DNA of 64,000 nt from Flammulina velutipes (lineage: Eukaryota > Basidiomycota > Agaricomycetes > Agaricales > Physalacriaceae). The stretch lies in NCBI GenBank assembly GCA_011800155.1, contig CM022372.1:1302001-1366000 (forward strand), written 5' to 3'. This document shows positions 35,174 through 47,936 of the stretch, piece by piece (positions within the stretch are counted from its first letter, which is position 1; each line of letters starts with the position of its first letter). Position numbers and translations under genes: made by a program. Under the pieces are notes generated by a model that had not been told where the DNA came from, did not search any database, and was given only the letters and a program-made list of their open reading frames with translations.

Positions 35174-36574
35174 GACTCAAGCCCTGCCGGACCGGAACTC
35201 TGCCAATTCCGTCACTTGTTTGTTCCTAAATCCGAGCATCGTTTGTTGATCTCATCGATTGTTCAACTTAGTTTCGAAACTGTCTTTGTTCCAACTTTGT
35301 TCTCCTCTGCGGCTCGACGTCTTTCATTGTTCTTTCTCTTTGTCTTTTGTCCTTGTCTTCTCCGCCGCAACACGTTGCCCCGAATTGGTGCCGCTTTCCT
35401 ACCGCATGTGCATTCCCGACAGCACATGGTGGCTCGCCCCGATTTTCATCCGGGCGGCAATTTCCGTTTTGCATCGCCACAATCTACCGTCCTCTTCGAA
35501 TTCCTTCTCCGGAGTCCGAGGTCAGCTCATCAACATCTTGATACTGATATGTATACAGCTGTGTCTGGGGTTTCATTGATTGACGCCGCTCTAGATAGAC
35601 CAGAGATAGACCGCTCCCACTCGGACATAGTTTGGAACTACTGTGTGCCATCTATCTCACACATGGTGCCCATCTAATCCTCCATTCATTTGTCCCGCTC
35701 CGTTGATTGCCCGCACTCGCCCGGGTGATGCGACGCTACGCTCTACACCAGTTGAGATACTGCGTGCTTTACCTCATCTATTCATTGGGATAATATAATG
35801 ATAATCATGCTGGTGCTAGATGGTTCCTGACTCACTGTGCGGTATGCAAGGGCTTACTCTTTTAGGTAGTGTTAGAGCTATGCACGGATCTTCACAAATG
35901 CAACGTGCATGATCTGAATGGAACAGGACAAAGGACAAACTGATTTCACATGCTCCGCACGATCGGCTATTGATCTTGACCTATGACGCATACTTGGCTG
36001 CGCAGACACTTGTCGTCTTTAGCGGCTCAATCCTAGGCAGTCAAACTTCTTAGCATTCCATCGCTAGCATTCTGCGGGTACGTCGTGCTAATTTTACGGT
36101 GCGTCTTTATCGCGTATCGTCCACTGCACATTCCGACGCCGTTGACCTCGTCCATTTGCCGCAGCTTTAAATTGCCTAGCTCCCAATGGTGGTGGCGTCC
36201 TAGGCTGACAAGAATTATGACGTCTGTTGTCTCAAACTAGCAAAACTATTCAAAGTATTTTGAAGAATCGAAAGCGACATTTTTTGCCTAATGCCTAAAA
36301 CTTGATTAAATTTCCTCACAAAAATCCAAAACCTAGGAAATCACGAGGGGTGATTACGCATTCATGTCTGGATACTCTGTAAGCTTTTGAAGTTGTGTTA
36401 TTCGTGATCTATGTAAGTGTTAGTTCATGCAGGTTTAAAGTGAGGATTTGTTTCGCAGGCCACGCCCAGGGTCATCATTGCGACTTGAACTCATTCCATC
36501 AACATAAAAATCTGGTTCCGAAAAACGCCATTTGCCGTCTCTTTCATATACCACACCCGACTAAGACCCTATCA
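35174..36574. other. gene-free stretch with pyrimidine-rich start
   Basis: The first ~500 bases (35216-35680) are strongly pyrimidine-rich on the plus strand and carry a 153-codon frame without domain features. The remainder (35700-36574) is AT-rich with nothing recognised. It probably holds the promoter of the hypothetical gene on its left and the downstream region of the ThuA pseudogene on its right. Confidence 0.45.
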
Positions 36575-37131
36575 TCACAAATCTCCCAATGTCCATTGAA
36601 TGCCGCCAAGAATGTGGGACATGAAGGTGTCGTCCTACTCCTAAAATCAGAACCAGCACAAAACTGAGGCAAAGAAAGGCTAACCGCCCACGATTCATTG
36701 CGATGCCCGAGAGCCGTATAGAAGCTACGCCCGCCTGTGTATCCTGGCCGAGCCCAGCTCCGTGTTCTTGATACCATGCTATCGACAACGGCCCGGGCTC
36801 CCCAATTAGTTGGGCATTTGCAAAGACGCGAATAGGTGGCTCACCTTCACCACACGTATGCAAGAAAACAATAGCACCGTAATGCTTGAACGTTTCGTAT
36901 GCAAAATTGGCGGCGTCTTCTGTATGGTCGAACTGGACGTTGATGGACGAAGCTCTGTTTAAGAGAGACTCCACGGCGGTGGGGATGGAATCGTGCACGA
37001 ATGCATGTGTCGCGGCAAAGAGCAGCAACTTGGAATTGGTACGATATGCCCCCCACAATAACAGGGATAGCTTTGGACATAGAGAAGTTAGCTGTGACAA
37101 TGGCAACGAGCGAACGAGAGAAGGTAAACAT
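36575..37131 (-). pseudogene. degenerate ThuA-like gene copy
   Basis: Broken paralogue of the intact gene 370 bp away. Matching pieces in order are an ATG with MFTFSRSL, HAFVHDSIPTAVESLLNRASSINVQFDHTED, an IAWYQEHGAG block, GYTGGRSFYTALGH and the terminal SHILGGIQWTLGDL. The central part (GKAGFQEYVNNGGRFIGAHSASD through the exon before IAWYQEHG, roughly 600 bp in the intact copy) is missing: sequence homologous to intron 1 runs directly into the late exon. A 1-base deletion after HGAG shifts GYTGGRSF into another frame, and the signal-peptide region is also out of frame with HAFVHDS. It therefore cannot make the family protein. Confidence 0.85.
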
Positions 37132-37501
37132 AGCCGAACTGCAAGCTTGCTTCATTCTCACGAACTAGCTAACTTCTATACCCAGCTACGAAACACCTAC
37201 GCTAGGAGTCCTTTCATGGTCACTTAGCTGGCACTCTGTTTCCATTCTATTCATTCATCGACCCTTTCGATATCCAAGATTCCTCATTTCTCCGCATTTT
37301 TTTGTGTTGTTCCTGCGGTGGTGCGTGTTTTCACATCTCATAGGTTTATCCCTGACTGTATACCAGGCAAAGAAAGATCGTGTCTTTGAACAGAGCTAGA
37401 CATGCGACTTTCCCTTTTCTCAAAATATCTTCGGTCGTTGATTTCTCACATTCCCGAATCCAACTACTAGTACACGATATCATCTCAGGGAAATCCTAAC
37501 A

Positions 37502-38660
37502 TCATAGATCACCCAAGGTCCACTGGATGCCTCCGAGAATATGGGACATGAAGGTATCATCCTATCCTACAGTCAGCGCTAATTCCAAACATTAAAGCGA
37601 TTCAAGACGAACCGACCACGACTCCTTAGGATGGCCGAGAGCTGTGTAGAAACTACGACCGCCTGTGTAGCCTGGCTCAGCTCCTGCTCCATGTTCTTGG
37701 TACCATGCTAACAAAGGCGTCAGTAATTTCTGCCGATGCACATTTGGATTCGCACGTACCTATGGGATGTGGTTCGCCATGATTATATTCACCAACCCCT
37801 TCATCTACAGTTCAAATGGAGATCAGCAATCAGCGTATGATCAACGAGGGCTTTTGCCGTACTGTTGTACGATGATGGATCTACCGTCAGGACGACAATG
37901 GCGCCAAGATCGCGAGGGTCGGTCCTGAAATTGTAGCTGGGTCCGAGTTCAGCTAGTGGTTTGAATCCCTTACAAGGCATTTTCTACTCACACTTCTTCT
38001 ACGAGCTCCCATCGGAGCGGGAGGCCTTGCGTGCTTGGGTGCGTAGGATCAAGGACGACCATGGTCTACATTAAAAGGTGAAACCATGAAAGCCTCGATG
38101 CAGAAATGGACTAACAGTATTTTGCGTAGCAGGGTGGGAAGCAAAGTATGCCCCTTGGAGAAGTCAGTGAGCACCCTCGGATGTAGTTCGTATTCTAGTA
38201 CTCACCAACTTCTTTGCCATAGAATTCCGTCGTATACATAGTGTCAGAAGCACTGTGAGCCCCGATAAACCTCCCGCCGTTGTTAACATATTCCTGGAAT
38301 CCGGCTTTCCCGGCGTCGTCGAGGGCTTCGAGGGCCCGATTAGTTGGGGCTTGCGCGAACATAGTGAGCTGACTTACCTTCCCCGGTGGTGAGCAGGAAG
38401 AAAACTGCATCGTACTGCTTGAGCGTCTCGTAGTTGAACTTGGTGACGTCCTCTGTGTGGTCGAACTCGACGTTAATGGACGAAGCTCTAGCCAGGAGAG
38501 ATTCCACCGCGGCGGGGATAGAGTCGTGCACCCATCCAAAAGTCGCGGTATAAAGCAATACTCTGGAACTGCCTCGATTGACGGCTCCTATGGTAGCGGC
38601 GGTAGCATGGACGAAGAAAAGGGCAAAGGCGATAAGAAGAGAACGATTCAAGGTGAACAT
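37502..38660 (-). CDS. secreted ThuA-like domain protein
   Basis: Protein of the ThuA-like family (glutamine-amidotransferase-like fold, named from trehalose utilisation). The N-terminus MFTLNRSLLIAFALFFVHATA is a clear signal peptide. The domain follows: RVLLYTATFGWVHDSIPAAVESLL, INVEFDHTED, YDAVFFLLTTGE, then after a 52-nt intron ALDDAGKAGFQEYVNNGGRFIGAHSASDTMY. Further exons give ASHPATQNTMVVLDPTHPSTQGLP, WELVEEVYNFRTDPRD, HPIAWYQEHGAG, GYTGGRSFYTALGHPKESWS and SHILGGIQWTLGDL. All blocks usual for secreted fungal and bacterial ThuA proteins are present. The biochemical role is not established. A broken tandem copy lies downstream. Confidence 0.9.
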
Positions 38661-39426
38661 GACTGAACTCCAAAGAATTTGCTCCGTCTCGTTACCTGCT
38701 TTTATAGACATTGCATAATCTACGCTGGTCCTTAGCCTGACCACAGGCTACGCAATGTGCCATACCCAAACTTTGTCCATGAGCTCATGTATCTTCTGAT
38801 ATCGACGCACATCCCACCTCTCCGCGTGCTGAGAGCCTGTGACTATGTGTACAATGACCGGATACTGAATTGCCAAGCGGCAATTCTTTTCTTCTCGAAG
38901 AAGGGCTCACTGCGGATGATACTGAAAGGAAGAGACGGTCTCTCGACTTTTGAGATGTATCAAAGCGTCACTCCAGACTTGGCTGCCGCTTCCCAGTCGC
39001 ATGATCTATAAAGGAGTTGGTCGTATGCTCATTGTGAGTTCCATCTGCTAGATACAAGATAGCGCATGTTAAACACGGTCACGATCTATCAACCGGACCG
39101 CGACATAGCATACAATAACACATAACCGGTTAACTACTAGTCAGGAGCTGCACGAACTACGTATCCTGGATGAATCGCGTAGCGGAGGATGTCCGAGCCA
39201 TGTGCGAAATAAACATCGTCTATGCGCAGGCTGACGAGTAGGCTCAGAGTGGCAGCGCTAGGCATAGTTTTCCATGTCAGAAAAGAATGTCTTGAAAGGG
39301 AGGAACCACTTGACCTGACTACCTCTTCGCGTGCGGCTCGTCAGATTCATGAGCCTCAAATCCCATTCGTAACATATATTAGTGACGATAGATTATAATT
39401 GACATTGTGTCCGGCAGTAGACGGTT
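38661..39426. other. intergenic between ThuA-like gene and MTHFR
   Basis: Promoter of the ThuA-like gene on the left and 3' end of MTHFR on the right. It contains one 84-codon plus-strand frame without features. Nothing else is seen. Confidence 0.4.
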
Positions 39427-41571
39427 TCAATCGAACAGAGTCCACAATGCTTCTGGGTCCTTGTAATCATGATGTACGACACTCACTAGCCAGCGTTGGG
39501 TCCTCACGCCGTCTAGCAGTAAATTCTCCTCCGAACCTGGTCGGTAGTTGAATGCCCACTCTTTCCAGATTGAAAACGCTTCATCCTGTTAAACGTCAGA
39601 GAAGCGAAAAGGCACAAGTACAGAGTACAAACCTTCCACGAAATGAATGATTCCCGCTCAATGATAGTCGTTTGGATGATTTCTTGACCAGGGAAGACGC
39701 CCCAGGTGACTGCATTCCTATCATCGCCAGAGACATTGCCGCGTAGATCGCCCTGTAGACCGGAAGTAGTCAGTGCGAGCTGCAGCACTGTGTAAACGTT
39801 AACATACCCGCGAGTTCGCAGCAAACCAGTGCACCCAGCCTTTTCCTTTCTTTTCAATTTGTTCCTCGATAACGTCGATGTCGTCTTCATTGCAGAAGAA
39901 TTCCACAAAGCCTTTCTGGAACACGAATCCTGATCGAGGTCCCCAACCAAAGACATCATCGCTAGAGCTTGCGCCATCGACAGCAGGCTGAGAGCCTACC
40001 GTCCACCAGCCACGCTTGGTGAGCCGCTGTAAATGAGGCATGATTGTGCACGACTCAGCGGACAAGGGTTCGGGAGAGAAAGGCGTGAATTGAGACTTTT
40101 TGTGTAGGTAGTCGAGGAAAATGGTAGTAAGATCGTCAATCGTCTTTGGGCTACCCCAGGGTCCAGGGACCTAAATTCCGACAGTAAGAGTGGGAGAATA
40201 GGACGCAATGCTGAATGCTCACAATTGAAGCAACATTCCCCCAAGGATCTTGATTACCGTACGCAGGACTTTTGAAGTCCCCAAATCGACCGTTAGGAAA
40301 GTCGTCCCAAGAAGCTGCATTGTTGAGCTCGCCACTCCCTGCTTCGCCATCCATGGTAGGAAGAGACGCCAACCCAACCTTTGCGTCCTTGGTAGCAGTG
40401 GTTGGTGTCACTGTCATGCCATCGTCCTTGGCCTCATCTTCGATGAGCTTATTCTTGTGCTGAGACGGTGAAGCGATTCCCGTCCATTGCAGGCTCTCCA
40501 GGACGCGTTGGACGCTTTTCTCCAGGTTGAGAGTACAGAAATGGACTCCGGTAATGCCGCCTTCTGTGGTGAGGCGCCGGATCATATTGACCGCGAGGAT
40601 AACGCCGTAGTCCTTGACGAGCTGGTCGTCATGTTTGATAGATTCGAGGTCTTGCATGACATGGTCTGGTACACTGGTTCCACAGAGCTTGATCAACCGA
40701 TTGAAGGACGAATATGTCTGGATGGGGAGGATACCAGGAATAATTGGTACCGTGATGCCTTTTGCGCGGACTTTCTTGACCCAAAGAAGAAACTGGTCAA
40801 CGTCGTAGAAAAGCTGAGTGACTATAAATTCAGCCCCGGCGTCAACTTTGGCTTTGAGATGGTCTATTTCTGTGTCCTCATCGTTTTCAGTATCTGGATG
40901 TCTGTCAGGGTAGCCTAGGACAGTTAGCTCTTGTAGACGGGAAAGGGGGAGAATGCGCACCAGCGACGCCGACGCAGAAATGGGGAGAAAACTGGGGAGA
41001 TGCGCGTATGTATTTGACAAGGTCGATTCCGTGTTGAAATCGAGGATCGATGGGTATCCATTCTTCTTTGCCTTTGGGGGGATCTGATTTTGGTGTGGTC
41101 AAGCGAAGGTTCCCTGCTATGAAGGCGGTAGTATACCTCCTCTCAAGGCCAGAATATTCTGGATGCCTCGTTCTTTCGCAGTCTATATATCAATCAGATC
41201 CAAGTTGAATAACAGCTGCCAAAACGTACGAGCAAGGCATTGTCGACCATTCCCTGAAGCATGTTGGTGCATGTTAGATGGAGGATTGTGTCAATCTTGT
41301 GTTCTTTCTGAGTGATACTGGCAAGATCCAGAGTTCGTTCTTTCGTTGTGCCGCCGGCTCCCCATGTAATGCTAACAGCGAGAGGTTTCAACAAGGATAA
41401 TCTGGCTATTCGAGACAGCAGGTTTTCGAATCCCTAAATAGACTTTTAATTATCGGCAAAATGTGTGAAAATAATGAGAAATACTTGGTCCGTTCGGGGC
41501 GGAAAGAATTCAAAGAAGCAAAACGGAGTCGACGTCGCATCGCGCGCAGCGATTTTGTCGATGATCTTCAT
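39427..41571 (-). CDS. MTHFR: methylenetetrahydrofolate reductase
   Basis: Flavoenzyme that reduces 5,10-methylene-THF to 5-methyl-THF for methionine synthesis. It starts MKIIDKIAARDATSTPFCFFEFFPPRTDQ, then GFENLLSRIARLSLLKPLAVSITWGAGGTT, LHLTCTNM, ILALRGDPP, FCVGVAGYPDRHPD, KVDAGAEFIVTQLFYDVDQF, IPGILPIQTY and GVHFCTLNLEKSV: the complete catalytic TIM barrel. The eukaryotic C-terminal regulatory domain follows from PWGSPKTIDDLTTIFLDYL through FGWGPRSGFVFQKGFVEFF and VTWGVFPGQEIIQ to ALWTLFD. Fungi often have two isoforms (MET12 and MET13 types); I cannot assign which. Start is 73 bp from the divergent NSE2 start. Confidence 0.95.
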
Positions 41572-41644
41572 GGTCTAAAGCAAAGAGTGATGTGACAGAG
41601 CGTGTCCGTCACAGTCGCGACTTTCTTATCCTTATTCGTCCACC

Positions 41645-42872
41645 ATGCCACCGCGCCGACGACAACGACAAGCCTCATCCGACATCGAGGAAGGTGCTAC
41701 GCAGGATACCGTACGCGATGAAGTCGACGACGACGACGAGGAAAAGCCCGCGCGCGGGGGGAAACTAGTCAGAAAGCCCACTCAACCTGACGGCGCTGCA
41801 GATGGCGACGACGACGAGGACGACGATCCAATCGATGTCGAAAATTTTCCGGATTACCCTCTGGTGGAGAACGATGTCTTGAAGCTCAAAGGTCTGGCCA
41901 ACGACTGGTCACAGCTCATCAGCAGCGTCATGACTAATGTCGGTGCCGTTGGAGACGTTGGTGCGCTCCTGCTCGAGCACGGTGATCCAAATGATAAGGA
42001 AAAGGTGTGTGCGCGTCTCTCGCCCATGTGCTCTCATTTTGACGCGTCTTTTCTTAAAGTGGACGAATGAGGTCGATTCCATCTTCAAAGAGTTCATCGA
42101 CGTCGAGGCAAGAATGACCATGCACGCTACCGCGCTGGACGACATCCGACAAACCATTGCTCAAGGCGACACTGTTGTGAGTCTATTGTATTTCATGGTC
42201 TTTATGCTGTTCAACCCAATGTACAGGTCGATATAATCCCTCGCTACAACGCGGCTGTCACCAAGAAAGAGACAGATTACCAGCAAAAGACCTCAAGGCA
42301 AAAGTACATCAAACACGAAAAATACAAGGACTTTAGAGAGCGCCTTTGGGTACGTAGCTGTTGAACTTGAAGACATTTTGAACTAATTGTCCATACAGGA
42401 AGCAGGAGAATCGGAAGTAGCAATGCCACCGATATCCGAACTCATCCCAGCAGGTATGTATTCTTCGTGTATCAGAACTCAGTAACTGACCCACACAACA
42501 GAGGAAGGCGACGAAAGTGATGATGACGACGAAGTCGAGATTGGAGGCGTCACCACCGACTACAAGTGCCCTATCACGCTGCGTGTCCTCGAGAATCCGG
42601 TCAAATCGTAAGCTTCACCTTCCACCGCACTATTTTATCTCTAACCACGTTTCAGTGCTTCGTGTGGGCATTATTACTCACAAAATGCCATCAAAGAAAT
42701 GTTTGGGAACCAACCTAACGTCCTGAAAGCATGTCCAGCTTCTGGATGTCACCAGAAGATTAAACTGTCGGAATGTCTCCTTGACAAGGAGTTCGCAAAG
42801 CGCATCAAAGAGCATCAGCGACGACAGAAACGGCGAGAGGAGGAGATGGAAGTGGACGAGGTCATCGAATAG
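41645..42872 (+). CDS. NSE2: NSE2/MMS21-like SUMO E3 ligase
   Basis: Subunit of the SMC5/6 complex that SUMOylates DNA-repair proteins. An acidic, disordered N-terminus (DVRDEVDDDDEE..) is followed by a coiled region (VDSIFKEFIDVEARMTMHATALDDIRQTI; KKETDYQQKTSRQKYIKHEKYKDFRERL) that would bind SMC5. The C-terminal SP-RING is YKCPITLRVLENPVKS-ASCGHYYSQNAI..VLKACPASGCHQKIKLSECLLD, with the zinc-binding Cys/His/Cys/Cys set and an intron between KS and ASCGH. It ends with a basic stretch and VDEVIE. Short introns at about 42005-42060, 42180-42228, 42350-42400, 42454-42502 and 42608-42655. Confidence 0.9.
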
Positions 42873-43101
42873 GTCAATTTCCTCTGTCTGCTCCCGCTCA
42901 TCTACACCATCTAGTACATATACTATTGCTGCTACTTATTGTATACTATTCCGTCCTCTTGGTAATGTACTCACACTCTGTGGGTCCACTGATCTTCTGA
43001 TTAGACTGCACCATGAGGCGAAAGGCTGTGGGAAGTGATAATATAAGTACCCTGGAGCAGAGTATTCTGCGCTTGTTCTCTTCTCTCTCTTATCCCCCAA
43101 C

Positions 43102-44066
43102 ATGAGTGCAGCTAAATTCATCGACGTGGAGGCGAACAGAGAGCATTTTCCCCCATTGAAGCTTAACAGCCCCTTCTACTCCAAGTTCCACACGGATCGC
43201 ATGCTCTCATTTTTGGATATACAGCTCATTTACGTTCGTATCGTCCACCATACTGCCCTACCATACCTCTGACGACGACGATAGGTCTTTACTATGGCTA
43301 CTTTCACTACACCCTCTGCAGTGATCACACTGTCATTGCACTCTAGAGGCATATTCATTGTGCCACTATACGAGGGCTTCGTCCTCGCCGCGTATACTCT
43401 GACGATGATGACCGGTCTTATCCTTCTGCAATCCCGGATCGTCGTCGAGAGCGGCGTCAGGGTGAGTATCCATCATCCCACTAGCCAGAAAGATATATTC
43501 TTAACATTCAAAAGACGGGACTATTCCGCAAGAGTATTCCCCAGGGATCCTCTCTCAAAGACCGTTTCTACCACGTGAGTCCCAGTGCCACTCGTATACG
43601 TCCATCGCTAAGAAATGTTCCCCTACAGACCATGTCCCATCTTCAGCTCCGGTGCGCGACGGTAGCTGTGTCGTTGGTGACTTACCTCAACGTCCTGTCC
43701 TGCTCGATGCTCGCGCTGGGTATCACCCACGCCATCTGTGTCGTCTACCCCAACGCGGTCAGGACATTCCTCGTATACTCCTTCGGATTCATCATGATCC
43801 AATCCCTCATCGCGGTCGTTGTCCCCCATACCAGTATTGAGGCGGGAATACTCTTTCGGAAGCCCACACTTGTGACGCTGCCGTATGTAGCGTGGTTTAT
43901 CCTGAGCGGCCAGTTGGGCCCACGAAGCATTTTGGCACGAGAGGACATTCGCACCACCGAAAGACTGAAGAGGCGTGTCAATGCCGAATTCCGCTCTTGG
44001 ATGATGACCGGGCCCAGCTACTGCTATAACCTCCGAACAAAGGCTCTGAACAACACTCTTGCCTAG
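43102..44066 (+). CDS. multi-pass membrane protein, unknown family
   Basis: Not recognised. Start MSAAKFIDVEANREHFPPLKL. Three introns join phase-correctly (LIY-VFTMATF; GVR-TGLFRKS; FYH-TMSHLQL). After a short soluble N-terminus there are about five hydrophobic spans: near VFTMATFTTPSAVITLSL, FVLAAYTLTMMTGLILL, CATVAVSLVTYLNVLSCSMLALGI, TFLVYSFGFIMIQSLIAVVV and VTLPYVAWFILSG. The C-terminus is basic and soluble (RTTERLKRRVNAEFRSWM). This could be a lineage-specific integral membrane protein; I cannot name location or function. It converges on MIOS. Confidence 0.7.
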
Positions 44067-44221
44067 AAAGGATCTTTCTCCAAATCAGTCGATAAACTTC
44101 CCCTCCTTTCTCTTTGCACTCCACAATGCTTTCCAGTCTAGCAAATTTCTTTCCACGTATGTTGAACATCCTCGTGTAGCATCTTCATTCTTGTACTTGC
44201 GTACAGTGTAAAAGAGCCACC

Positions 44222-47200
44222 CTACATCTCGTCCGCGCATTGGCAGTCACAATTGGCGACCGCACATGTTGTACGGGCTTGGATCCCATCGCCGTCGAAG
44301 AACCAGTCCATGATATGGGCAGCGTGCCCGCCGTGTCTACAAGTTTGACAAATTATGATCGCGTCGTCTATGGTATCTTCGAACCTCCGTGAGCTCAATG
44401 GCACAAAAGGATAGCGAGTAAATCTAACGCACCAGTGTATTGCGCCTGAGACTGCGCAAGCTCAATTTCGCGAGCCATGTCAGGAATGACGCTCAGCGTC
44501 ATCAGACATATAGAGCACCGGGGAAGAGAGCGAGAACAGTGTGGGCAAACCGTCGCCTGGAGAAGATCACAGAATCAGAGGTCGGACGTAAAACAATTTC
44601 TCATACATACCTTGTGTGATGGCACCAGATCCTGTGAATCGTCACTGAGCGTCTTGTTGCAATAATTGCACCGAATCAAGATCTGTCTCGGGGCCCATTC
44701 GCTCGGCGGCACGTATCCATCATCAACAGCTTCCTGTATGAGCCGCCCCCTGCTCACATCGAAATCCACACGATGATGGAAAAGCCGAAAGCCATCCAAC
44801 AGATCCCGATATGCGTCCAACCATCGCTCCGCCCTCTTATCACTAAACTTTGCCGGGCAAACAAACGAGGCCATGATCGCCGCCGTCTGAATATCACCAG
44901 ACTTGTCGACGTACGTCTGTAGAACCTTCATTCCCGCCTTCGTCAGACCTGTAACGATGAGCGCATCGATCTCGCCACCCGTTTGCCGATCCTTGACACG
45001 TCGGAGGTACGAAGAGAGCGATTTGTCGTCGAGGAATTGGAAGGCTATTGCCAGGCGCTCTCTGAAGGGTATCAGCTCCTCATCGAGTACGTCAGACCAT
45101 TCGCCCAGAGCTAGGTGTGTGAGCATCATGCGGAGGTAGGGGTCTTGTAGCTTTACGATGACGCGCGTGCAATGCTCTTTCAGATCAGACCGTACGGTTC
45201 GTGAATCGGATGGGGAGGTCAATGCAGCAAGCATTCCAGACATCATGTGATGGCTTTCATCTGGAAAGCGTGTCAAAAGACGATACATACGAGGACTGGA
45301 GAAATGTCACCTTCGCTACGCAGGAGGATATCGACAGCCTTGGAATAATGTCTAGTGAAAATCATCCAACATGCTGCCCTGGAGGTTTTGCCATTTTCCT
45401 CCCATCTGTGTTACATGATTAGCTATGCAACGTTGCTATGCAGTAAAGTAATCACCTTTCGATGTCCTTCTTTAGTTCAGCGTCTTTGAGGCTCCACCCT
45501 ATAAGCAGGAGTGCGACCTGTCTGTGTATAGGCTTTGAAGTTGGTGCAGCCGGCGACCAGGATGTGTCGAATTCTCCCCGTGCAAGAAGCTCCTTCAGTG
45601 CACCAGTAAAATTCCCATGAGCTTCTCCTACAGGTGACAACGCCCTCCGTCCATGGGAGAAATCGGTTTCAGGCAAGGGAAGCAGGTTACTACGATGTAC
45701 GGGAGTCCCGGAATCGTCGAAGTGTATTTGAAGTCCTTCCCAGATGCCGTAAAGACCCTCATAGCTAAAGTCGTAGCCATTGATCATCGGAGAAGGTTCA
45801 CAGAGGATCCCGCGTGAGTCTTGTGTGCCGGTCAGCGCATTGTAAGGGAAAGAGTAGTCTAATTCTTACAATAAATCCAACCCCATACATCAGCAAGGAT
45901 ACGAGACAGGTCATCGTTGGGATCGCTCGTGCTAGACACGATCTGGGAATTATTCTCGAGCTGCGAGGAAAATGTTAGGCGGAGGTAAATGAATTAAAAA
46001 GACCCCACATTATCAAGGCCATATCCGCTGATGACTCTCTTTCTCATGATCATGGAAATATCATCCTCCACTGCCGCTGTTACGCCCTTGGCCGATTTTC
46101 TTCCTTTGCTGGAACGCGATTCAACAAGCAAAGGCCTTGAAGGCACGTTCTCCCTTGGTCTAGATACCGACCTCGGGAAAGTGCCAGCCCGTGAGTTGAC
46201 CCGGGGATTGTGTATTTTCAAAGAAGCCGGACTAAATGAGCGGTTGTGGTCAGCATTAGATTTTGTGGTCTTTAGCAAGGATGCTGCGCGGCTCGTGGTT
46301 CCAAGTGGTGGTGTGTCCGGCCTACGCTTGTCTCCGCCCCGTGAACGAGATGTGTTGGCGCTGCGTGATGGTGCGGTTGGGACTGGAGCTGGTATATCCC
46401 ATGGTTCGGGAGGAAACTCCTCATCGACTAGAGCCGATATGACGCGATAAGAATGTCCGGCTCCTATGGCCAGATCACCTCTTGCGCTCCAGGATGCCTG
46501 CTTGGGTGTATCATAGAGGGCGTGAAACTCTAGATCTCCTGCTCCGTTCACCGCCATAATGTTTGTAGTCAAAGGGTTGACGTTATTAGGCGAAGAAGGT
46601 ACGAGGGCGAAGGATGCTAGAGGTCGAGAGAATATTTTCGCTGCAAGGATAGTGAGCAAAGGTCAATAGGTGAGATCTAATCATACATTTCCGTGTGTCG
46701 GATAGGACAATGCCAGATTTTGGGGCCATAGTGGGACCTTTGGCTGGGTCTGTAATCAAGCTGGAAGTCATGGAGCTGCCAGTCCAGGAAAGATTTGCCC
46801 AAGACCGTTTAGTGAGACTGTTGTTTGAAGGTGTAATGGCATCTGTGGATGATTCTCGATCAGAGACGCCCTCCACGATGTCGTGAGGATGCACATCCAT
46901 CACGTCCCACATACGAACGTAGTGAGCGCCCTTCTGCAATGTGGCCAGTGTCCCTCTTTTGGTCGAAGAAAATTCAACAGAAGAGTAGGAGAGGCCCTGT
47001 TGTACACCTCCGTCCGCTGCAGCATCTTTCTCTGAGAAAGTGAGGGTGGGATGGACAAGGTTTCTCGTGTCCCAAAGGGTGACGATGCCTTCGCCAAAAC
47101 AGGCGACCCGCCTTGGATCGAAGGGGTCCGGTGACATGCCTACCACCTTGAGAGCGACGTTGGTGGCGTGTTTGCTAGGCGATCGGAGGTCGATAAGACG

Positions 47201-47860
47201 GAGATACCGCGAAGACATGCTGGCCAGAATGAGATTGGTAGATTCTGGCAAAAAGGTGAGGGCAGAGACAACGTCCGTAGCCGCGTGCTGCTGGACAACG
47301 CGTCGGTCTACTTTCGCCTGGAGGTCTGCGAGGGGCAGTAAGGGCTGGGGACGAGTAACAACAACAGAAGAGTCTGTCGGTTCGAGTGGGAACATCATCG
47401 TCGGCAGAGTGCTAGCAATGTCCCAGACGACAAGGCTGCAGTCGCCGCGCACCTTGTCTAATCCGACAGCGAGATAGTTTGGATCAGATGCGCAGAACGA
47501 TAGCGCGTTCACAGAGCGATAATTTCGCAGAGGCAGCGAAACGGTGGGTCCGTTGGACAGAACATTGGTCTGGCGCGTATGCTCGAGTCGGAGAAGCTCA
47601 AGACGGCCGGTCGAGTATCCAACTGCGATGATATCTTGTAGCCTTTCATCTGGAGACCAGGCAAAGCACTGCGCTATTCGAATACATCCAAATTGAGAGA
47701 ATGCAAGACTTACTTTCATATGTTCCAAGTCATGTTTGGACGTCAAATGGCGAATTTCTGGATATTCTGGCGCCCAGTCGTACAGGGTAAGCTGGGATCC
47801 GCCGCCAACGATAAACTTGTTTGCCCCGCGAGGATCCCAAAGCAACCGCTTGTCCGTCAT
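44222..47860 (-). CDS. MIOS: GATOR2/SEACAT subunit MIOS (SEA4)
   Basis: WD40 protein of the GATOR2 (yeast SEACAT) complex, which works on the vacuole/lysosome to relay amino-acid status to TORC1. The N-terminal beta-propeller starts MTDKRLLWDPRGANKFIVGGGSQLTLYDW, with CFAWSPDERLQDIIAVGYSTGRLELLRL, VNALSFCASDPNYLAVGLDKVRGDCSLVVWDI and later blades to about 46590. A helical middle (45800-44700) contains LSSYLRRVKDRQTGGEIDALIVTGL and ERWLDAYRDLLDGFRLFHHRVDFDVSR. The C-terminal zinc module is IRCNYCNKTL, ...RCSICLMTLS, then ICQTCRHGGHAAHIMDWF and CAVANCDCQCA, as in MIOS. Full-length by these landmarks. 76 bp separate its start from the divergent RMD1-like gene. Confidence 0.92.
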
Positions 47861-47936
47861 TTATTTTGTTTGTTCGCAGCGCATCATCGTTTGTTGTTGA
47901 GAAGTTGTGGATCCATGTTGATCAACAACAACCACA

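Noticed and set aside
35216..35677. 153-codon plus-strand frame with a hydrophobic start
   Set aside because: Overlapping frames are similarly open because of pyrimidine bias; no recognisable motif or conservation-like pattern.
36561..37106. 181-codon frame as an intact gene
   Set aside because: It matches pieces of the ThuA-like gene with missing centre and shifted frames, so it is a pseudogene.
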